Assembly: GCF_024362525.1 (NCBI RefSeq)
Contig: NZ_CP101458.1
Span: 2,728,001 to 2,792,000 of the forward strand
Source of the DNA: Natrononativus amylolyticus
GTDB taxonomy: Archaea; Halobacteriota; Halobacteria; Halobacteriales; Natrialbaceae
Length of the DNA stretch: 64,000 bases
Direction: 5' to 3'
The number at the start of each line of letters is the position of its first letter. Within the stretch, counting starts at the first letter, position 1. The translations under genes were made by a program, and so were the position numbers. Of this stretch, positions 1-9,357 are shown piece after piece. The notes beneath the pieces were generated by a model. That model searched no databases and was not told where the DNA came from. It saw only the letters and a list, made by a program, of their open reading frames with translations.

Positions 1-1059
1 GAGCGGGGGGACGAACGCCGGCTGTGCGCTCGAGATCTCCGCGGTCACCGGTCCGACCAGCGCGAACGGGAGGACGACGTAGATCATCGCCCGCGGCGAC
101 CGGCCGATCCGCCGCCAGACCGCCCGGACGACCGCGGCGGTCTGGCGGCCCGAGACCGCCTCGAGGCCAACTGTTAGCGAGCCAGCGAGGCCACCCGCGT
201 CAGCGTCGACGGTGCCGTCGTCGAGGACGGCCTCGGCGAACCAGAGCGACCGCGCCGCGACGAGAACCGTCGCCGTCGCCAGCGCCGCGATTCCGGCACT
301 GCCGACCAGCGCCGCGAGCGCGCGGACGGGGTCGGCGCCGCCGTCGGGCGTGGTCACCAGAATCAGGTCGCCGTACCAGCCGAGCGGCGTCGCCGCGAGC
401 GCCCCGCCGGCGGTCCGGCTGAGCGCGAGCCCCATGAACGTCGCGAAGACGACGACGATCCCGACGCCGTAGCGGGCGGCGTACAGCCGCGGCGAGCGCC
501 GGATCAGCGCCCGCACGCCGAGGCCCGCCGCCGTCCCGGCGAGCAGTCCGGTCAGCACGACGGCGAGTCCGCCGACCAGCGCGCCCACCGCCGTGACCGG
601 GGCGCCGGTTCCCGCGGCGAACGCGACCGCCCCGGCGACCGCGACCGGGCCGACGAACCACGCGTTCTCGAGCAGTTCGTCGACGAGCACGCCGGCGATC
701 GCCGTCGGCAGCGAGAGCGCGGTGACGAGTTCGACCGGCGGCTCCTCCCAGTCGTCGCTCGTCGTCGCCCCGAGTGCGGCGAGGACGGTGACGACGACGA
801 CGCCGATGGCGCCGATCTCCCGGGTGAGCGCGGCGACGGCGGCGGCGTTTTCGCCGGCGACGGTGCCGTAGTGATAGGCGCCGGGTTCGGGCCAGAACGC
901 CGCGTACAGCGGCAGCGGCAGCGAGCCGACGATCACCAGCACGCCGACGGTCGCACCGAGGAGGACCGCCAGGCCGAGCTGCGGGTGTTTGCGCCGCCGA
1001 CGCAGTTCGACGCGGTGGCGAACGGCCGCGATGAAGGCGATCGTCCGGGACCGGCTCAT
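1..1059 (-). CDS. ABC-2 type transporter permease, partial (C-terminus beyond window)
   Basis: The reverse strand is open for 353 codons from an ATG at 1059 to the window edge. The protein begins MSRSRTIAFIAAVRHRVELR, then carries about six hydrophobic segments separated by short acidic or arginine loops, with no soluble catalytic domain. That is the pattern of the membrane subunit of an ABC-2 exporter. Its start codon overlaps the stop of the upstream ATPase by 4 nt (ATGA), so the two are translationally coupled and very probably form one transporter. The substrate cannot be read from the sequence. The C-terminus is missing because the window ends. Confidence 0.85.
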   Translation of the reverse strand, partial: MSRSRTIAFIAAVRHRVELRRRRKHPQLGLAVLLGATVGVLVIVGSLPLPLYAAFWPEPGAYHYGTVAGENAAAVAALTREIGAIGVVVVTVLAALGATTSDDWEEPPVELVTALSLPTAIAGVLVDELLENAWFVGPVAVAGAVAFAAGTGAPVTAVGALVGGLAVVLTGLLAGTAAGLGVRALIRRSPRLYAARYGVGIVVVFATFMGLALSRTAGGALAATPLGWYGDLILVTTPDGGADPVRALAALVGSAGIAALATATVLVAARSLWFAEAVLDDGTVDADAGGLAGSLTVGLEAVSGRQTAAVVRAVWRRIGRSPRAMIYVVLPFALVGPVTAEISSAQPAFVPPL

Positions 1060-1823
1060 GAAGACTGCGCGGTGTAGGCGTCGTCGTCCGTGCCTGTCAC
1101 CTCGAGGAAGACGTCTTCCAGGCTGCCCGCCCCGGCGCCGCGTTCCGCGCGGCGCTTGAGTTCGGCCGGCGTCCCCTCGGCGACCAGCCGGCCGTCGTGG
1201 AGGACGCCGATCGCGTCCGCAAGCTCGTCGACGACCGAGAGGATGTGCGTCGACAGAAAGATGGTCATCTCCCGGTCCGCGAGGTCGGCGATCGTCTCGC
1301 GCATGGTGCGGGCGGCGCGGGGATCGAGACCGCTCGTGGGCTCGTCGAGAAACGCGACGCTGGGTTCGTGGAGCACCGCCTGAATGACGCCGACCTTCTG
1401 GCGCATCCCCTTCGAGTAGGTGTCGATTCGCTTGTCGGCGTCCTCGTGGAGGTCGAAGCGCTCGAGCAGCGCCTCGATGCGGTCGTCGGCCTCCTCCGAC
1501 GGCAGCTCCCGGAGTCCGGCGACGTACTCGAGCTGTTCGCGACCGGTCAGCTCGTCGTACAGCGGCGGCTCCTCGGGGAGGTAGCCGATGTGGGGGGTGA
1601 CGGCGTCGCGGTCGGTGACGTCGTAGCCGGCGACGCGGGCCACCCCCGACGTCGGCCGCGTCAGCGTCGTCAGCATCCGCATCGTCGTCGTCTTCCCCGC
1701 ACCGTTGGGGCCGAGAAAGCCGTAGACACGCCCTCGAGGGATTTCGATCGAGAGCCCGTCGACGGCGGCTTCGTCGCCGTAGCGCTTGGTGAGCTCCCGG
1801 GTTTCGATGGCGAGATCGGACAT
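1056..1823 (-). CDS. ABC transporter ATP-binding protein (ABC-2 / drug-exporter class)
   Basis: A 255-residue nucleotide-binding subunit. Walker A GPNGAGKT lies at about 38-45, the signature YSKGMRQ at 136-142, and Walker B with the catalytic glutamate (AFLDEPTSG) at about 157-165, followed by the switch histidine in STHIL. KGMRQ in place of LSGGQ and the C-terminal extension (LEDVFLEVTG) are typical of the CcmA/NatA-type ATPases that energise ABC-2 exporters. It acts at the inner face of the membrane with the permease encoded immediately downstream, with which it shares a 4-nt overlap. Substrate unknown. Confidence 0.93.
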   Translation of the reverse strand: MSDLAIETRELTKRYGDEAAVDGLSIEIPRGRVYGFLGPNGAGKTTTMRMLTTLTRPTSGVARVAGYDVTDRDAVTPHIGYLPEEPPLYDELTGREQLEYVAGLRELPSEEADDRIEALLERFDLHEDADKRIDTYSKGMRQKVGVIQAVLHEPSVAFLDEPTSGLDPRAARTMRETIADLADREMTIFLSTHILSVVDELADAIGVLHDGRLVAEGTPAELKRRAERGAGAGSLEDVFLEVTGTDDDAYTAQSS

Positions 1824-1891
1824 TCGTTACGCGGACTTGTCTCGGGATAGTAATAACGGTGTCTGTCGCGACACTCCCGTCGCGCTCGGGG

Positions 1892-2179
1892 CTACTCGTC
1901 CTCGTCGTTTCGCGGCCGGTTCGGGCGCACGTCGTCTTCTCGAGAGGGGTGGACGTTGATCCCGTGACCCCGGTAGGGGTCCTCGTCGGGGTCGTAGAAC
2001 AGTTCGCTTCGCTCGAAGAGGTACATGAAGAAGCCGAACAGCGGCACCGCGGCCGTGATCGCCGTCCACTTCCGGCGCTCGAGGGGCACTCGCCCGGTGT
2101 CCCAGTAGACGAACGCCGTCAGTCCGACGTGCCACAGGAGGGGGATGCCGACGATCACGGCCAGGAGGACGGTGTCCAT
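1892..2179 (-). CDS. Small two-TM membrane protein, hypothetical
   Basis: A 95-residue protein starting MDTVLLAVIVGIPLLWHVGL at an ATG at 2179. It has two hydrophobic helices (about 3-26 and 40-56) and a strongly acidic, arginine-containing tail ending RPRNDEDE. I do not recognise a named family; it resembles the short haloarchaeal envelope proteins with two helices. It stands alone, upstream of the ABC genes in the same orientation and divergent from the lipoprotein at 2296. The longer reading frame that continues upstream is arginine-rich antisense sequence and is not believable as protein. Confidence 0.75.
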   Translation of the reverse strand: MDTVLLAVIVGIPLLWHVGLTAFVYWDTGRVPLERRKWTAITAAVPLFGFFMYLFERSELFYDPDEDPYRGHGINVHPSREDDVRPNRPRNDEDE

Positions 2180-2295
2180 ACGTATCCGTCGTACCCGAAC
2201 GGCCCTAAACTCCGCGCCTGTTCGCGTGGAGACGCCCCGGAAACGACGGCGAAGAAGAACAACTGGCATACGGGTACCCCTCGTTCGTGGTACCG

Positions 2296-3543
2296 ATGCG
2301 ACGAACGGTACTGGTCGTACTCGTCGCGGCGCTGGTCGCACTCGCCGGCTGTAGCGGCGAGACGGGTCCGGAGCCCGACAACGAGTCCGCGCCCGACGAC
2401 GCCGACGACCTCGAGTCCGCACACGCGGAAGCCGACGGTAACGGCGACGAGACCGACGACGGAGACGACGAGACGGCCGAAAGCGGCGACGAGACCGACG
2501 ACGGAGACGACGAGACGGCCGAAAGCGGCGACGAGACGGATTCACAGGAGGCGGACGACGACCGCGAGACCGACGAGGACGGTGACGGCGGGACGGATAC
2601 CGACGAGAGCGGGACGGACGACTCGAGCGCCGACGCCCACGCGGTCGACGGCGAACTCGAGATCCACCACATCGACGTCGGCCAGGCCGACGCCGCGCTG
2701 TTGATCGAGCCCTCGGGCGAGACCATGCTGATCGACACGGGCGACTGGCGGCAGGACGGCTCCGGCGTAATTTCCTCCCTCGAGGCCCAGGGCGTCGACC
2801 GGATCGACCACCTGGTGGCGACCCACGCCCACGCCGACCACATCGGCGGTCACGCCGCGGTGATCGAACACTACGAGACCGAGGGCGACGGCGTCGACGC
2901 GGCGTACGATTCCGGCGTGGCACACACCTCACAGACCTACGAGAGCTACCTCGACGCGGTCGAGGACCACGACGTCACCCTCTACGAGGTCCAGGAGGGC
3001 GACTCGGTCGCCTTCGGCGACGCGCACGTCGAGTTCTACAACCCGCCGGCGGGCGATTCGGGAACCGACCTCCACTACAACAGCGTCGCGCTCACCGTCG
3101 CGTTCGGCGAGGTGACCTACCTGACGACCGGCGACGCCGAGGACGGCGCGGAGGCGCGGATGGTCGACGCCTACGGCGACGACCTCGCCGCCGACGTCTA
3201 CCAGGCGGGCCACCACGGCTCCTCGACGAGTTCGACCGCGCCCTTCCTCGACGCAGTCGACCCCAGTGTGGCGGTGATCTCGAGCGCGTACGGCAGCCAG
3301 TACGGTCACCCCCACGACGAGGTGCTCGAGTCGTTCGGCGACCGCGGGATCGAAACCTACTGGACCGGCGTCCACGGCGCCGTGGTCGTGACGACCGACG
3401 GCGAGACGGTGGCGGTCGAACCCGCCAGTGAGGGGCCGACCGACGGCTCCGAGCTCATCGACGAGAAGCCTGCCGACGATGACGACACGGCCGCCCTGAT
3501 CCACCCGGCGGTTGATGTGACTGGCGCGCCTACGACCGGTTAA
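2296..3543 (+). CDS. Metallo-beta-lactamase-fold lipoprotein, ComEC C-terminal-domain-like
   Basis: A 415-residue protein. An N-terminal signal ends in a lipobox with Cys19 (LVALAGC), so it is probably a lipid-anchored extracytoplasmic enzyme. A linker of about 90 Asp/Glu/Ser/Thr residues follows, then a metallo-beta-lactamase fold: HIDVGQADAALL, the zinc motif THAHADH at about 176-182, then LTTGDAEDGAE and GHHGSSTSS. This order is that of the hydrolase domain of ComEC and its stand-alone relatives; substrates such as nucleic acids or phosphodiesters are inferred only. A GTG lies 9 nt upstream (2287), but ATG 2296 puts the signal peptide at the start. The stop overlaps the next start (TAATG). 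Confidence 0.9.
   Translation: MRRTVLVVLVAALVALAGCSGETGPEPDNESAPDDADDLESAHAEADGNGDETDDGDDETAESGDETDDGDDETAESGDETDSQEADDDRETDEDGDGGTDTDESGTDDSSADAHAVDGELEIHHIDVGQADAALLIEPSGETMLIDTGDWRQDGSGVISSLEAQGVDRIDHLVATHAHADHIGGHAAVIEHYETEGDGVDAAYDSGVAHTSQTYESYLDAVEDHDVTLYEVQEGDSVAFGDAHVEFYNPPAGDSGTDLHYNSVALTVAFGEVTYLTTGDAEDGAEARMVDAYGDDLAADVYQAGHHGSSTSSTAPFLDAVDPSVAVISSAYGSQYGHPHDEVLESFGDRGIETYWTGVHGAVVVTTDGETVAVEPASEGPTDGSELIDEKPADDDDTAALIHPAVDVTGAPTTG
2446..2529 (+). repeat. 42-bp perfect tandem repeat (two copies) in the lipoprotein linker
   Basis: Two identical 42-bp units at 2446-2487 and 2488-2529 encode the 14-residue block DETDDGDDETAESG twice, inside the acidic linker between lipobox and hydrolase domain. 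The identity suggests a recent in-frame expansion that changes linker length. Confidence 0.9.
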
Positions 3544-3818
3544 TGGGAGACGCCGAACCCGAACCGGCCGTTGCCGTTCTCGACCGGATCGTCGACGGGA
3601 GCGCGGTGTTGTTGCTCGAGGCCGACGGCGAGGTCGTCGACGAGCGCATCGTCGAGGTAACGGCCCTGCCCGAAGAGGGACGCCACGAGGGAGCCGTTTT
3701 CGACGTCGATATCGAAGACGGCCTCGAGGCGACCTACCGACCGGACGAGGAACGGGAGCGACGGGAGCGCGCACAGGAGCGGTTCGACCGGCTCTCGAGG
3801 CGCCTGGGCGAGGAGTAG
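3543..3818 (+). CDS. DUF3006-type small protein
   Basis: A 91-residue protein (MGDAEPEPAVAVLDRIVDGS). It matches the short DUF3006 pattern: a beta-rich segment with AVLLLEADGEVVDE, then LPEEGRHEGAVFDV and a charged helical tail (RRERAQERFDRLSRRL). Its start overlaps the preceding stop by one base. DUF3006 genes commonly sit next to ComEC-like metallo-beta-lactamase genes in bacteria and archaea, so this is the expected partner of the lipoprotein. There is no signal peptide, so it is probably cytoplasmic. Its function is unknown. Confidence 0.85.
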   Translation: MGDAEPEPAVAVLDRIVDGSAVLLLEADGEVVDERIVEVTALPEEGRHEGAVFDVDIEDGLEATYRPDEERERRERAQERFDRLSRRLGEE

Positions 3819-3888
3819 GCGGCGAGCCGAGTCCGCGGCGTTCACCCGCACCGCCGTGTTCGGCCGAGATGCACGCGACTCGCCGTCG

Positions 3889-3911
3889 TCCGAACGAAAA
3901 ATCCGTTCGGA
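3889..3911. terminator. Hairpin between convergent genes, possible bidirectional terminator
   Basis: TCCGAACG (3889-3896) and CGTTCGGA (3904-3911) form an 8-bp perfect stem around an A-rich loop. It lies between two convergent genes, 29 nt before the stop of the subtilase. Position and symmetry suit a terminator for both. There is no clear poly-T tract, and archaeal terminators do not need a hairpin, so the role is inferred. Confidence 0.45.
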
Positions 3912-3939
3912 AAGAATCGATGTCTCGAGAGCGGCCGCC

Positions 3940-6900
3940 TCAGCCCCAGAGCGCCGCCGCGAGCGAGCCGACAACGCCAGTTCCGGAGCCGTCGTCGTCG
4001 GCCGCTATTCGGGTCGTTCGCGCGTCGTGGTCCTCGTCGGGGAGCGCGACCGCACCGAACTGCGAGACGAACAGCAGCGCGATCGCTCGCTCGAGGCCCG
4101 CCTCGACGACGTCGCCCTCGCCGGCGGGTGCCTCCTCGGCGAGCGCCGTTGCGGCCGCCTCGATCTCGCCGACGATCTCATCGGGGTCGTCGTCGGGATC
4201 GATCGTCTCGTGGAACCGGTGGCCGGCGAGCCTCGCGACGCCCGCGACCGCCCGTCGGTCGTCCGCGGCGGCCTCGAGGACGTCTTCGACCGTCGCCTCC
4301 GCGTCAGTCGCCGTTCCCGCGGCACCGGGCTCGTCGTGGATCTCGGGCTCGAGACCCAGACCCTCGTAGAGTTCGGCCATCGTCGGCGCGTAGTCGTCGA
4401 GACCCGCGTCGAGCCAGCCGTCCGCGTCAGCAGAGACCTTGTAGCCGGCGAAGGCGTTCTTCTCGGCCTCACCGAGCTGGCCCGCCGGCGCCTCGAGGTC
4501 GTCGTCTATCTCCTCGATCGCGTCGGCGTCGAACGCCTCGCTTTCGGTGCCGTATATCGGCGCGGCAACGGCGTTCCAACCGGGCTCGAGGTCGGTGCCG
4601 TCCGGATCGTCGCGCAACCCCGGCGGGACGCTCTCGTCGTACTGGAAGTCGACGACGGCTCTGACGCCCTCTTCGGGCTCGATCCTGAACGCCGACAGCG
4701 TGTCGACGTGCTGAAGCGCGCCCGAGCCGGTGACGGTCTGCCACACCTGGTCGTCCTGGTTCCAGGCTTCAACGGTGCCCGCGAACTCGTCGGGACCGGC
4801 GACGCCGAACAGCTCCCAGATCGTCCGGTCGGTCGGACCGGGGGTTCCGAGTCCGTACTCGCCGCCGGGCTCGAGGACGAGGTCGACCGCGATGGCTGTC
4901 GGCTCCGAGCGGTCGACCTCCTCGGGCGGCGCCGTCAGGAAGGGCGAGTACGCGATGTCGCCGTCGGCAATAGTGTCGTCGTACGTTCGATCGCCGAGGT
5001 AGTTCAGGCGGACGTCGAACGGGCCGTCCGGCGCGGCGAACCCGTCGTCGGGTTCGCCGACGAACGGCACGTCGGTGGCCGAGAGGTCGTTGAACCTGGC
5101 GAGGACGGCGTCGGCATCGAGCCCGAAGATGCCACCGTCGAGATCGATCCCGATTTCGGCGTCGATCCGGTTGTCCTCGTAGGTCGTCAGCTCGCCCGTC
5201 TGGACGATTCCGGTGTCCGAAACGTCGAGTTCGTTGTCGGTGACGTGGAGTTCGCTGTCGCCGAGTCCGAGATCGCCGACGCGGACGCCGACGGCGGCGT
5301 CGACGACGCTGTTGTTCGCGACCGTGCCGGCGAGGTCCTCGACGAGGATGCCGTTGTCGCGGTCGGCGAGCGGGTCGTCGTCGTCGGGACCGGTGATCTC
5401 GTTGTCCTCGATCGTGCTCTCGCCGCTGCCGGTGAAGTCGCCGTCGACGACGATCCCGCCGTTGAAGTCCTCGCCGTACGTGATGTCACAGTCCGTGACG
5501 GTGACGTCGGCGGCGTTCTGGAGGTAGATCCCGCCCCAGCCGATGAGGTCGGTGGGGTTCTCGACGGTGACGCCGGTGATCGTCACGTCAGCAACCGGGC
5601 CGCCGGAGAGGTCCGTGCCGACGCCGATGCCGGCGTCGAGCATCCGGCCGCCCTCGACGGTCACGTCGGAGACGTCCGCGTCGAGGAAGACGCCGCTGGT
5701 TCCCGCCGTGGTGACGTTCCTGACCGTCGCGCCGCTGACGCCGTCGTCGATCCGAACCCCGTTGCCGATCTCGTTCTTCGGATCCGCCGCGCCGTCGACG
5801 ACGTTCGCGGCGAGGTTCTCGAGGGTCACGTCGTCGGCGTTGACGTTGATCACGTTCGGCGCCGGTACGTCGCGTTCGTGGAGGATCACCGGCTCCGCGC
5901 CGTCTTCCCCGCGAATCGTGATGTCCGGCGTGCCGACGTACAGCCCGGCCTGGAAGCCGCGGTCGGGCTCGTCGACTTCGTAAACGCCGTCGGCGACGAC
6001 GACCTCGTCGCCCGGGTTGACGAAGTCGACGGCCGTCTGGAGGTCGTCGATCGCCTCCGGGACGTGGATCGGCGACGCGTAGACGGTCGTCGGCCGGAAC
6101 GTAACCGACGTCTCGTCGTCCGCGGTCACGAAGGTCGCCTCGATCGCGAACTCGCCGAGTTCGTCGCCGAGAGTCTCGACGGTCACCGTCAGTTCGCCGT
6201 CGTACGGCTCGTCGAACTCGACGGGGTCGCCGAAGTCGGTTTCCTCGCCATCGACGAACAGTTCGAGGTCGCCGCGGTCGATGAACTGCAACCCGGTGAC
6301 GTCGACGGTGAGCGCCTCTATCGCCTCGGCGTCGACCGTGAGCGACGTCGACTCGCCGGGCTCGATCCGTTCTGCTGGCGCCTCGAGCACCTCGATCGGG
6401 GGCGCCTCGACGACGTGTTCGACCGCGTTCGCCAGAATCTGGCGGCCGGTGGCGGTGACGTCGTCTCGATCGACGAACGTCCCGACGCCGAGCGAGGCGG
6501 CGAGAACCGTTCGTGTCAGGTCGTCGACGGCGAGTCCGTCGCCCGTCTCCGTGAACAGAACGGCGGTCTCGGCGAGCGTGACGCCCGCAACCTGGCCGGT
6601 GTACTCCTCGAAGAAGGTGTGGAAGCCGCCCGCGAACATCCCCATACCGAGGTCGACGGGTTCGGGCTGGGTTATCGGTGCGCTCTCGCCCTCCTCGATA
6701 ACACCCTCGAGGATCGGGTGGCTCTGTCCGACGGCGTACTCGACGTCGGGGGCCTGATTCTCGACGATCATGTCGACCGTCTCCGCTGGATCGCCGGTCG
6801 CGGCCGACAGCTGCGAGATCGCGTTGCTCGCCGACTCGAACTGATCCAGGTAGACGACGCCGACCGCGGGGTCGCTCGCGACCGCCGCGAAGTCGGCCGC

Positions 6901-8985
6901 CTCGTCGCCGAGGTTCTGGGCGACGTACGCCTCGTGATCGCCGTCGCCCGCGGCGTCGATCGCCTCCGTCGCCTCGAGGATCTCGAACTGGTAGCGAGGT
7001 GGCAGCGCCTCCCCGAGTAGCGCCTCGAGGTCGGCGCCGTAGGCGCCCTGATCGTCGATGATCCCGATCGGCACTGGTGAGTCGAACACCGACGTCGGGC
7101 CGGTCGTCACCGTCGTCTCCTCGCCGGCACCCGTAAGGGTGTGCTCGAGTTCGAGGTCGCCGGTTCCGTCCTCGCCGGTTTCGACCTCGACTTCGACAGT
7201 GCCGGTAACCGGCGAGTCGAACGCGACGGACTCGCCGAACGCAGCCTCTTCGCCGTCGACCAGCAGGGCTGCCTCACCCTCGTAATCGCCGACCTGCTCG
7301 ACGGTGAGCGTCTCGAGGTTCGCCGCGTGAAGCTCGAGCGACAGCGTGTTGCCCGCCTCGAGGCCGTCGGGCTGGTCGTCGGTGATCGAAACCGCGAGCG
7401 CGTCGCCGAGCACGAACTCGTGGGTAACGAACTCGTCGTCGACCTCGACGGTCGTCGTCTCCGTCGCGTAGCCGAACGCCTCGGCCGTGACCTCGTACGT
7501 TCCGGGACCCGCCCGGAGCGTGTACTCGCCGTCGTCGTCGGTTTCGGTGGGGAAACCGTCGAGATCCACCGTCGCGTCGGCGATCGGATCGCCGTCGGTA
7601 TCCGTGACGGTACCGGTGACGCCGCTTTCGGCGGCGACGCGACCGATCGCTGCCACCGCGTCGACGATCCCGTCGCCGTAGCGGGTGTCCGTCTCGCCGT
7701 CGGGGTTCCGGGCCGTCGAGGAGAGCGCCGCCTTGATCTGCTCGTTCGTCGGTGACTCCACCGCGACCCCCTCGATCAACCCGACGAGGCCGGCGACGTG
7801 CGGGGCCGCCATCGACGTCCCCGAAATCGCCTCGTAGGGCCCGTCGTCGTGATCGAGCGGGAACGCGCTCACCACGTCGACGCCGGGTGCCGAGACGTCG
7901 GGAACGACGTACTCCTCGGGCCACTCGTCGGGAGCAAGGCGGCCCCAGGCGGCGTCGGTGTCGATCGTCTCGCCGCTCGAGAAGTTCGCCACCTCCTCGT
8001 CCTCGTCGGTCGCGCCGATCGCGACCGAGTCGTAGACGTTGGCGGGCGACCCCGACGTCCCCACGCCGTCGTTGCCCGACGAGGAGATGACGAGCGTGCC
8101 GGCGCGTTCGGCGTTGCGGACCGGCTCGATCATCTCGCCGACGTAGCCGGTGACCCCCAGGCTGAGGTTCATCGCGTCGGCCTCCTCGACGACCGCCCAC
8201 TCCATCCCGCCGAGGATCTGGGCGAACGTACCGCCGCCGCCGTCATCGAGGACCTTGCCGTGCAGGAGTTCCGCGTCGGGGGCGACCCCGATCGCCGTCC
8301 CGGAGTCGTCGCCGCCGACGACCGTCCCCGAGACGTGCGTGCCGTGGAGGTGCGGGTCGTTCGGCTCCGAGTCGATCTCGTCGCCGTCGCCGTCGAACTC
8401 GGCCCAGTTCTCGTCCGCGATCTCGATGTCCGGATGGGCGGGGTCGACGCCGGTGTCCAGCACCGCGATGCTGGCTCCCTCGCCGCGGTTGTCGTAGGTG
8501 TCCCAGGCCTCCGGCGCACCGATCTGCTCGAGGCCGTAGGTGAACTCCCCGTCGGTCTCGGCTCCGGCGGTGACGTCGTCGTCTGGAATCTCGAACTCGA
8601 AGTTCGGGTGGACCTCCGCGACGCCCTCCTGGGCCGCGAGCGACTCGAGATCGACCTGTCCCGTATCGACCTCGAGTAAGATCGCGTTCGCGAGCCAGAA
8701 CCGGTTTTTGACCTCGAGTCCGTCGGTCTCCTCGACGTAGTCGACGATCGGCTCCTGAGCCTCCCTCGCTTCTGCCTGGAGTTCGTCGACGACCGACATG
8801 CCCGCGATCAGCGGAACGTCGACCTCGTCGGCGCGAACGACGACCTCGCTCGAGCCCTCGGCCATCGCAAGCCCTGCCCCGGTTGGCAACACGCTAACTG
8901 CCCCTGTGATACCGAGTCCCTGTAGAACCCGTCTCCTCGATACTCCGTGACTGCCGTGTTCATCCGTCATGATAGTATTTGGCAC
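3940..8985 (-). CDS. Giant Tat-exported subtilisin-like (S8) protease with beta-helix domain
   Basis: A 1681-residue secreted protein. A Tat signal (SRRRVLQGLGITGA) fills the first ~42 residues; an ATG 15 nt inside (8970) is an equally good start. An I9-like propeptide (about 50-135) and an S8 domain follow, with Asp177 (AVLDTGV), His214 (HGTHVSG), oxyanion Asn305 (SSSGND) and Ser391 (GTSMAAPH). Then come a carboxypeptidase-regulatory-like beta domain (about 456-530), Ig-like repeats, an amidotransferase/DJ-1-like region (about 640-870), a parallel beta-helix (about 1010-1390, many short T/V-rich turns) and a C-terminal region. Haloarchaeal halolysins are about 500 residues, so this is a greatly extended surface or shed protease. 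No PGF-CTERM anchor is seen. Probable roles are protein degradation or glycan contact outside the cell. Confidence 0.92.
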   Translation of the reverse strand: MPNTIMTDEHGSHGVSRRRVLQGLGITGAVSVLPTGAGLAMAEGSSEVVVRADEVDVPLIAGMSVVDELQAEAREAQEPIVDYVEETDGLEVKNRFWLANAILLEVDTGQVDLESLAAQEGVAEVHPNFEFEIPDDDVTAGAETDGEFTYGLEQIGAPEAWDTYDNRGEGASIAVLDTGVDPAHPDIEIADENWAEFDGDGDEIDSEPNDPHLHGTHVSGTVVGGDDSGTAIGVAPDAELLHGKVLDDGGGGTFAQILGGMEWAVVEEADAMNLSLGVTGYVGEMIEPVRNAERAGTLVISSSGNDGVGTSGSPANVYDSVAIGATDEDEEVANFSSGETIDTDAAWGRLAPDEWPEEYVVPDVSAPGVDVVSAFPLDHDDGPYEAISGTSMAAPHVAGLVGLIEGVAVESPTNEQIKAALSSTARNPDGETDTRYGDGIVDAVAAIGRVAAESGVTGTVTDTDGDPIADATVDLDGFPTETDDDGEYTLRAGPGTYEVTAEAFGYATETTTVEVDDEFVTHEFVLGDALAVSITDDQPDGLEAGNTLSLELHAANLETLTVEQVGDYEGEAALLVDGEEAAFGESVAFDSPVTGTVEVEVETGEDGTGDLELEHTLTGAGEETTVTTGPTSVFDSPVPIGIIDDQGAYGADLEALLGEALPPRYQFEILEATEAIDAAGDGDHEAYVAQNLGDEAADFAAVASDPAVGVVYLDQFESASNAISQLSAATGDPAETVDMIVENQAPDVEYAVGQSHPILEGVIEEGESAPITQPEPVDLGMGMFAGGFHTFFEEYTGQVAGVTLAETAVLFTETGDGLAVDDLTRTVLAASLGVGTFVDRDDVTATGRQILANAVEHVVEAPPIEVLEAPAERIEPGESTSLTVDAEAIEALTVDVTGLQFIDRGDLELFVDGEETDFGDPVEFDEPYDGELTVTVETLGDELGEFAIEATFVTADDETSVTFRPTTVYASPIHVPEAIDDLQTAVDFVNPGDEVVVADGVYEVDEPDRGFQAGLYVGTPDITIRGEDGAEPVILHERDVPAPNVINVNADDVTLENLAANVVDGAADPKNEIGNGVRIDDGVSGATVRNVTTAGTSGVFLDADVSDVTVEGGRMLDAGIGVGTDLSGGPVADVTITGVTVENPTDLIGWGGIYLQNAADVTVTDCDITYGEDFNGGIVVDGDFTGSGESTIEDNEITGPDDDDPLADRDNGILVEDLAGTVANNSVVDAAVGVRVGDLGLGDSELHVTDNELDVSDTGIVQTGELTTYEDNRIDAEIGIDLDGGIFGLDADAVLARFNDLSATDVPFVGEPDDGFAAPDGPFDVRLNYLGDRTYDDTIADGDIAYSPFLTAPPEEVDRSEPTAIAVDLVLEPGGEYGLGTPGPTDRTIWELFGVAGPDEFAGTVEAWNQDDQVWQTVTGSGALQHVDTLSAFRIEPEEGVRAVVDFQYDESVPPGLRDDPDGTDLEPGWNAVAAPIYGTESEAFDADAIEEIDDDLEAPAGQLGEAEKNAFAGYKVSADADGWLDAGLDDYAPTMAELYEGLGLEPEIHDEPGAAGTATDAEATVEDVLEAAADDRRAVAGVARLAGHRFHETIDPDDDPDEIVGEIEAAATALAEEAPAGEGDVVEAGLERAIALLFVSQFGAVALPDEDHDARTTRIAADDDGSGTGVVGSLAAALWG

Positions 8986-9357
8986 GATTGCCAGTGCGAA
9001 TTGACGGGGGCTACACCTATTAATTACTTTTTAATTATACGGTTGTATTTTCTTGATCTGTGTACTGTGGGTGTGAATTAATTAGTTGTTTGTGATTTCC
9101 GCGGCAAGATATTCCGCTGTTGAGAGAACGAGTGGGTCAGTTCGCCGTTCGAGGAGCGCACACGACGAGGGGCGCGCGAACTGCCGCACCCATCCGCGAA
9201 CGATCACCGAACGCTGCGCTCGAGCGTTCCCGTTCGACCGGCGGACCTCATCTCGGATCGCCGCACCCCGACACAACCCCTCGGACCGCTGCACCCAGCC
9301 ACGACCACCTTTTGTCTCGCTCGCAAAATCTGGACGAAAAAGTGAAAATGAAAGCCC
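8986..9357. other. Intergenic region with AT-rich promoter segment
   Basis: This is 372 bp without a credible gene. The first ~120 bp (9010-9115) is unusually AT-rich for the genome, with runs such as TTAATTACTTTTTAATTATA, and probably holds the promoter of the leftward subtilase (TATA-like TTAATTAAT in the minus reading). The remainder is GC-rich with no reading frame of good composition. Confidence 0.55.

Noticed and set aside
3856-7020. 1054-codon open frame on the plus strand
   Set aside because: It lies entirely antisense to the subtilase, whose catalytic motifs are intact. Long antisense frames are normal at this GC content, and this one is Arg/Val/Gly/Asp-rich without domains.
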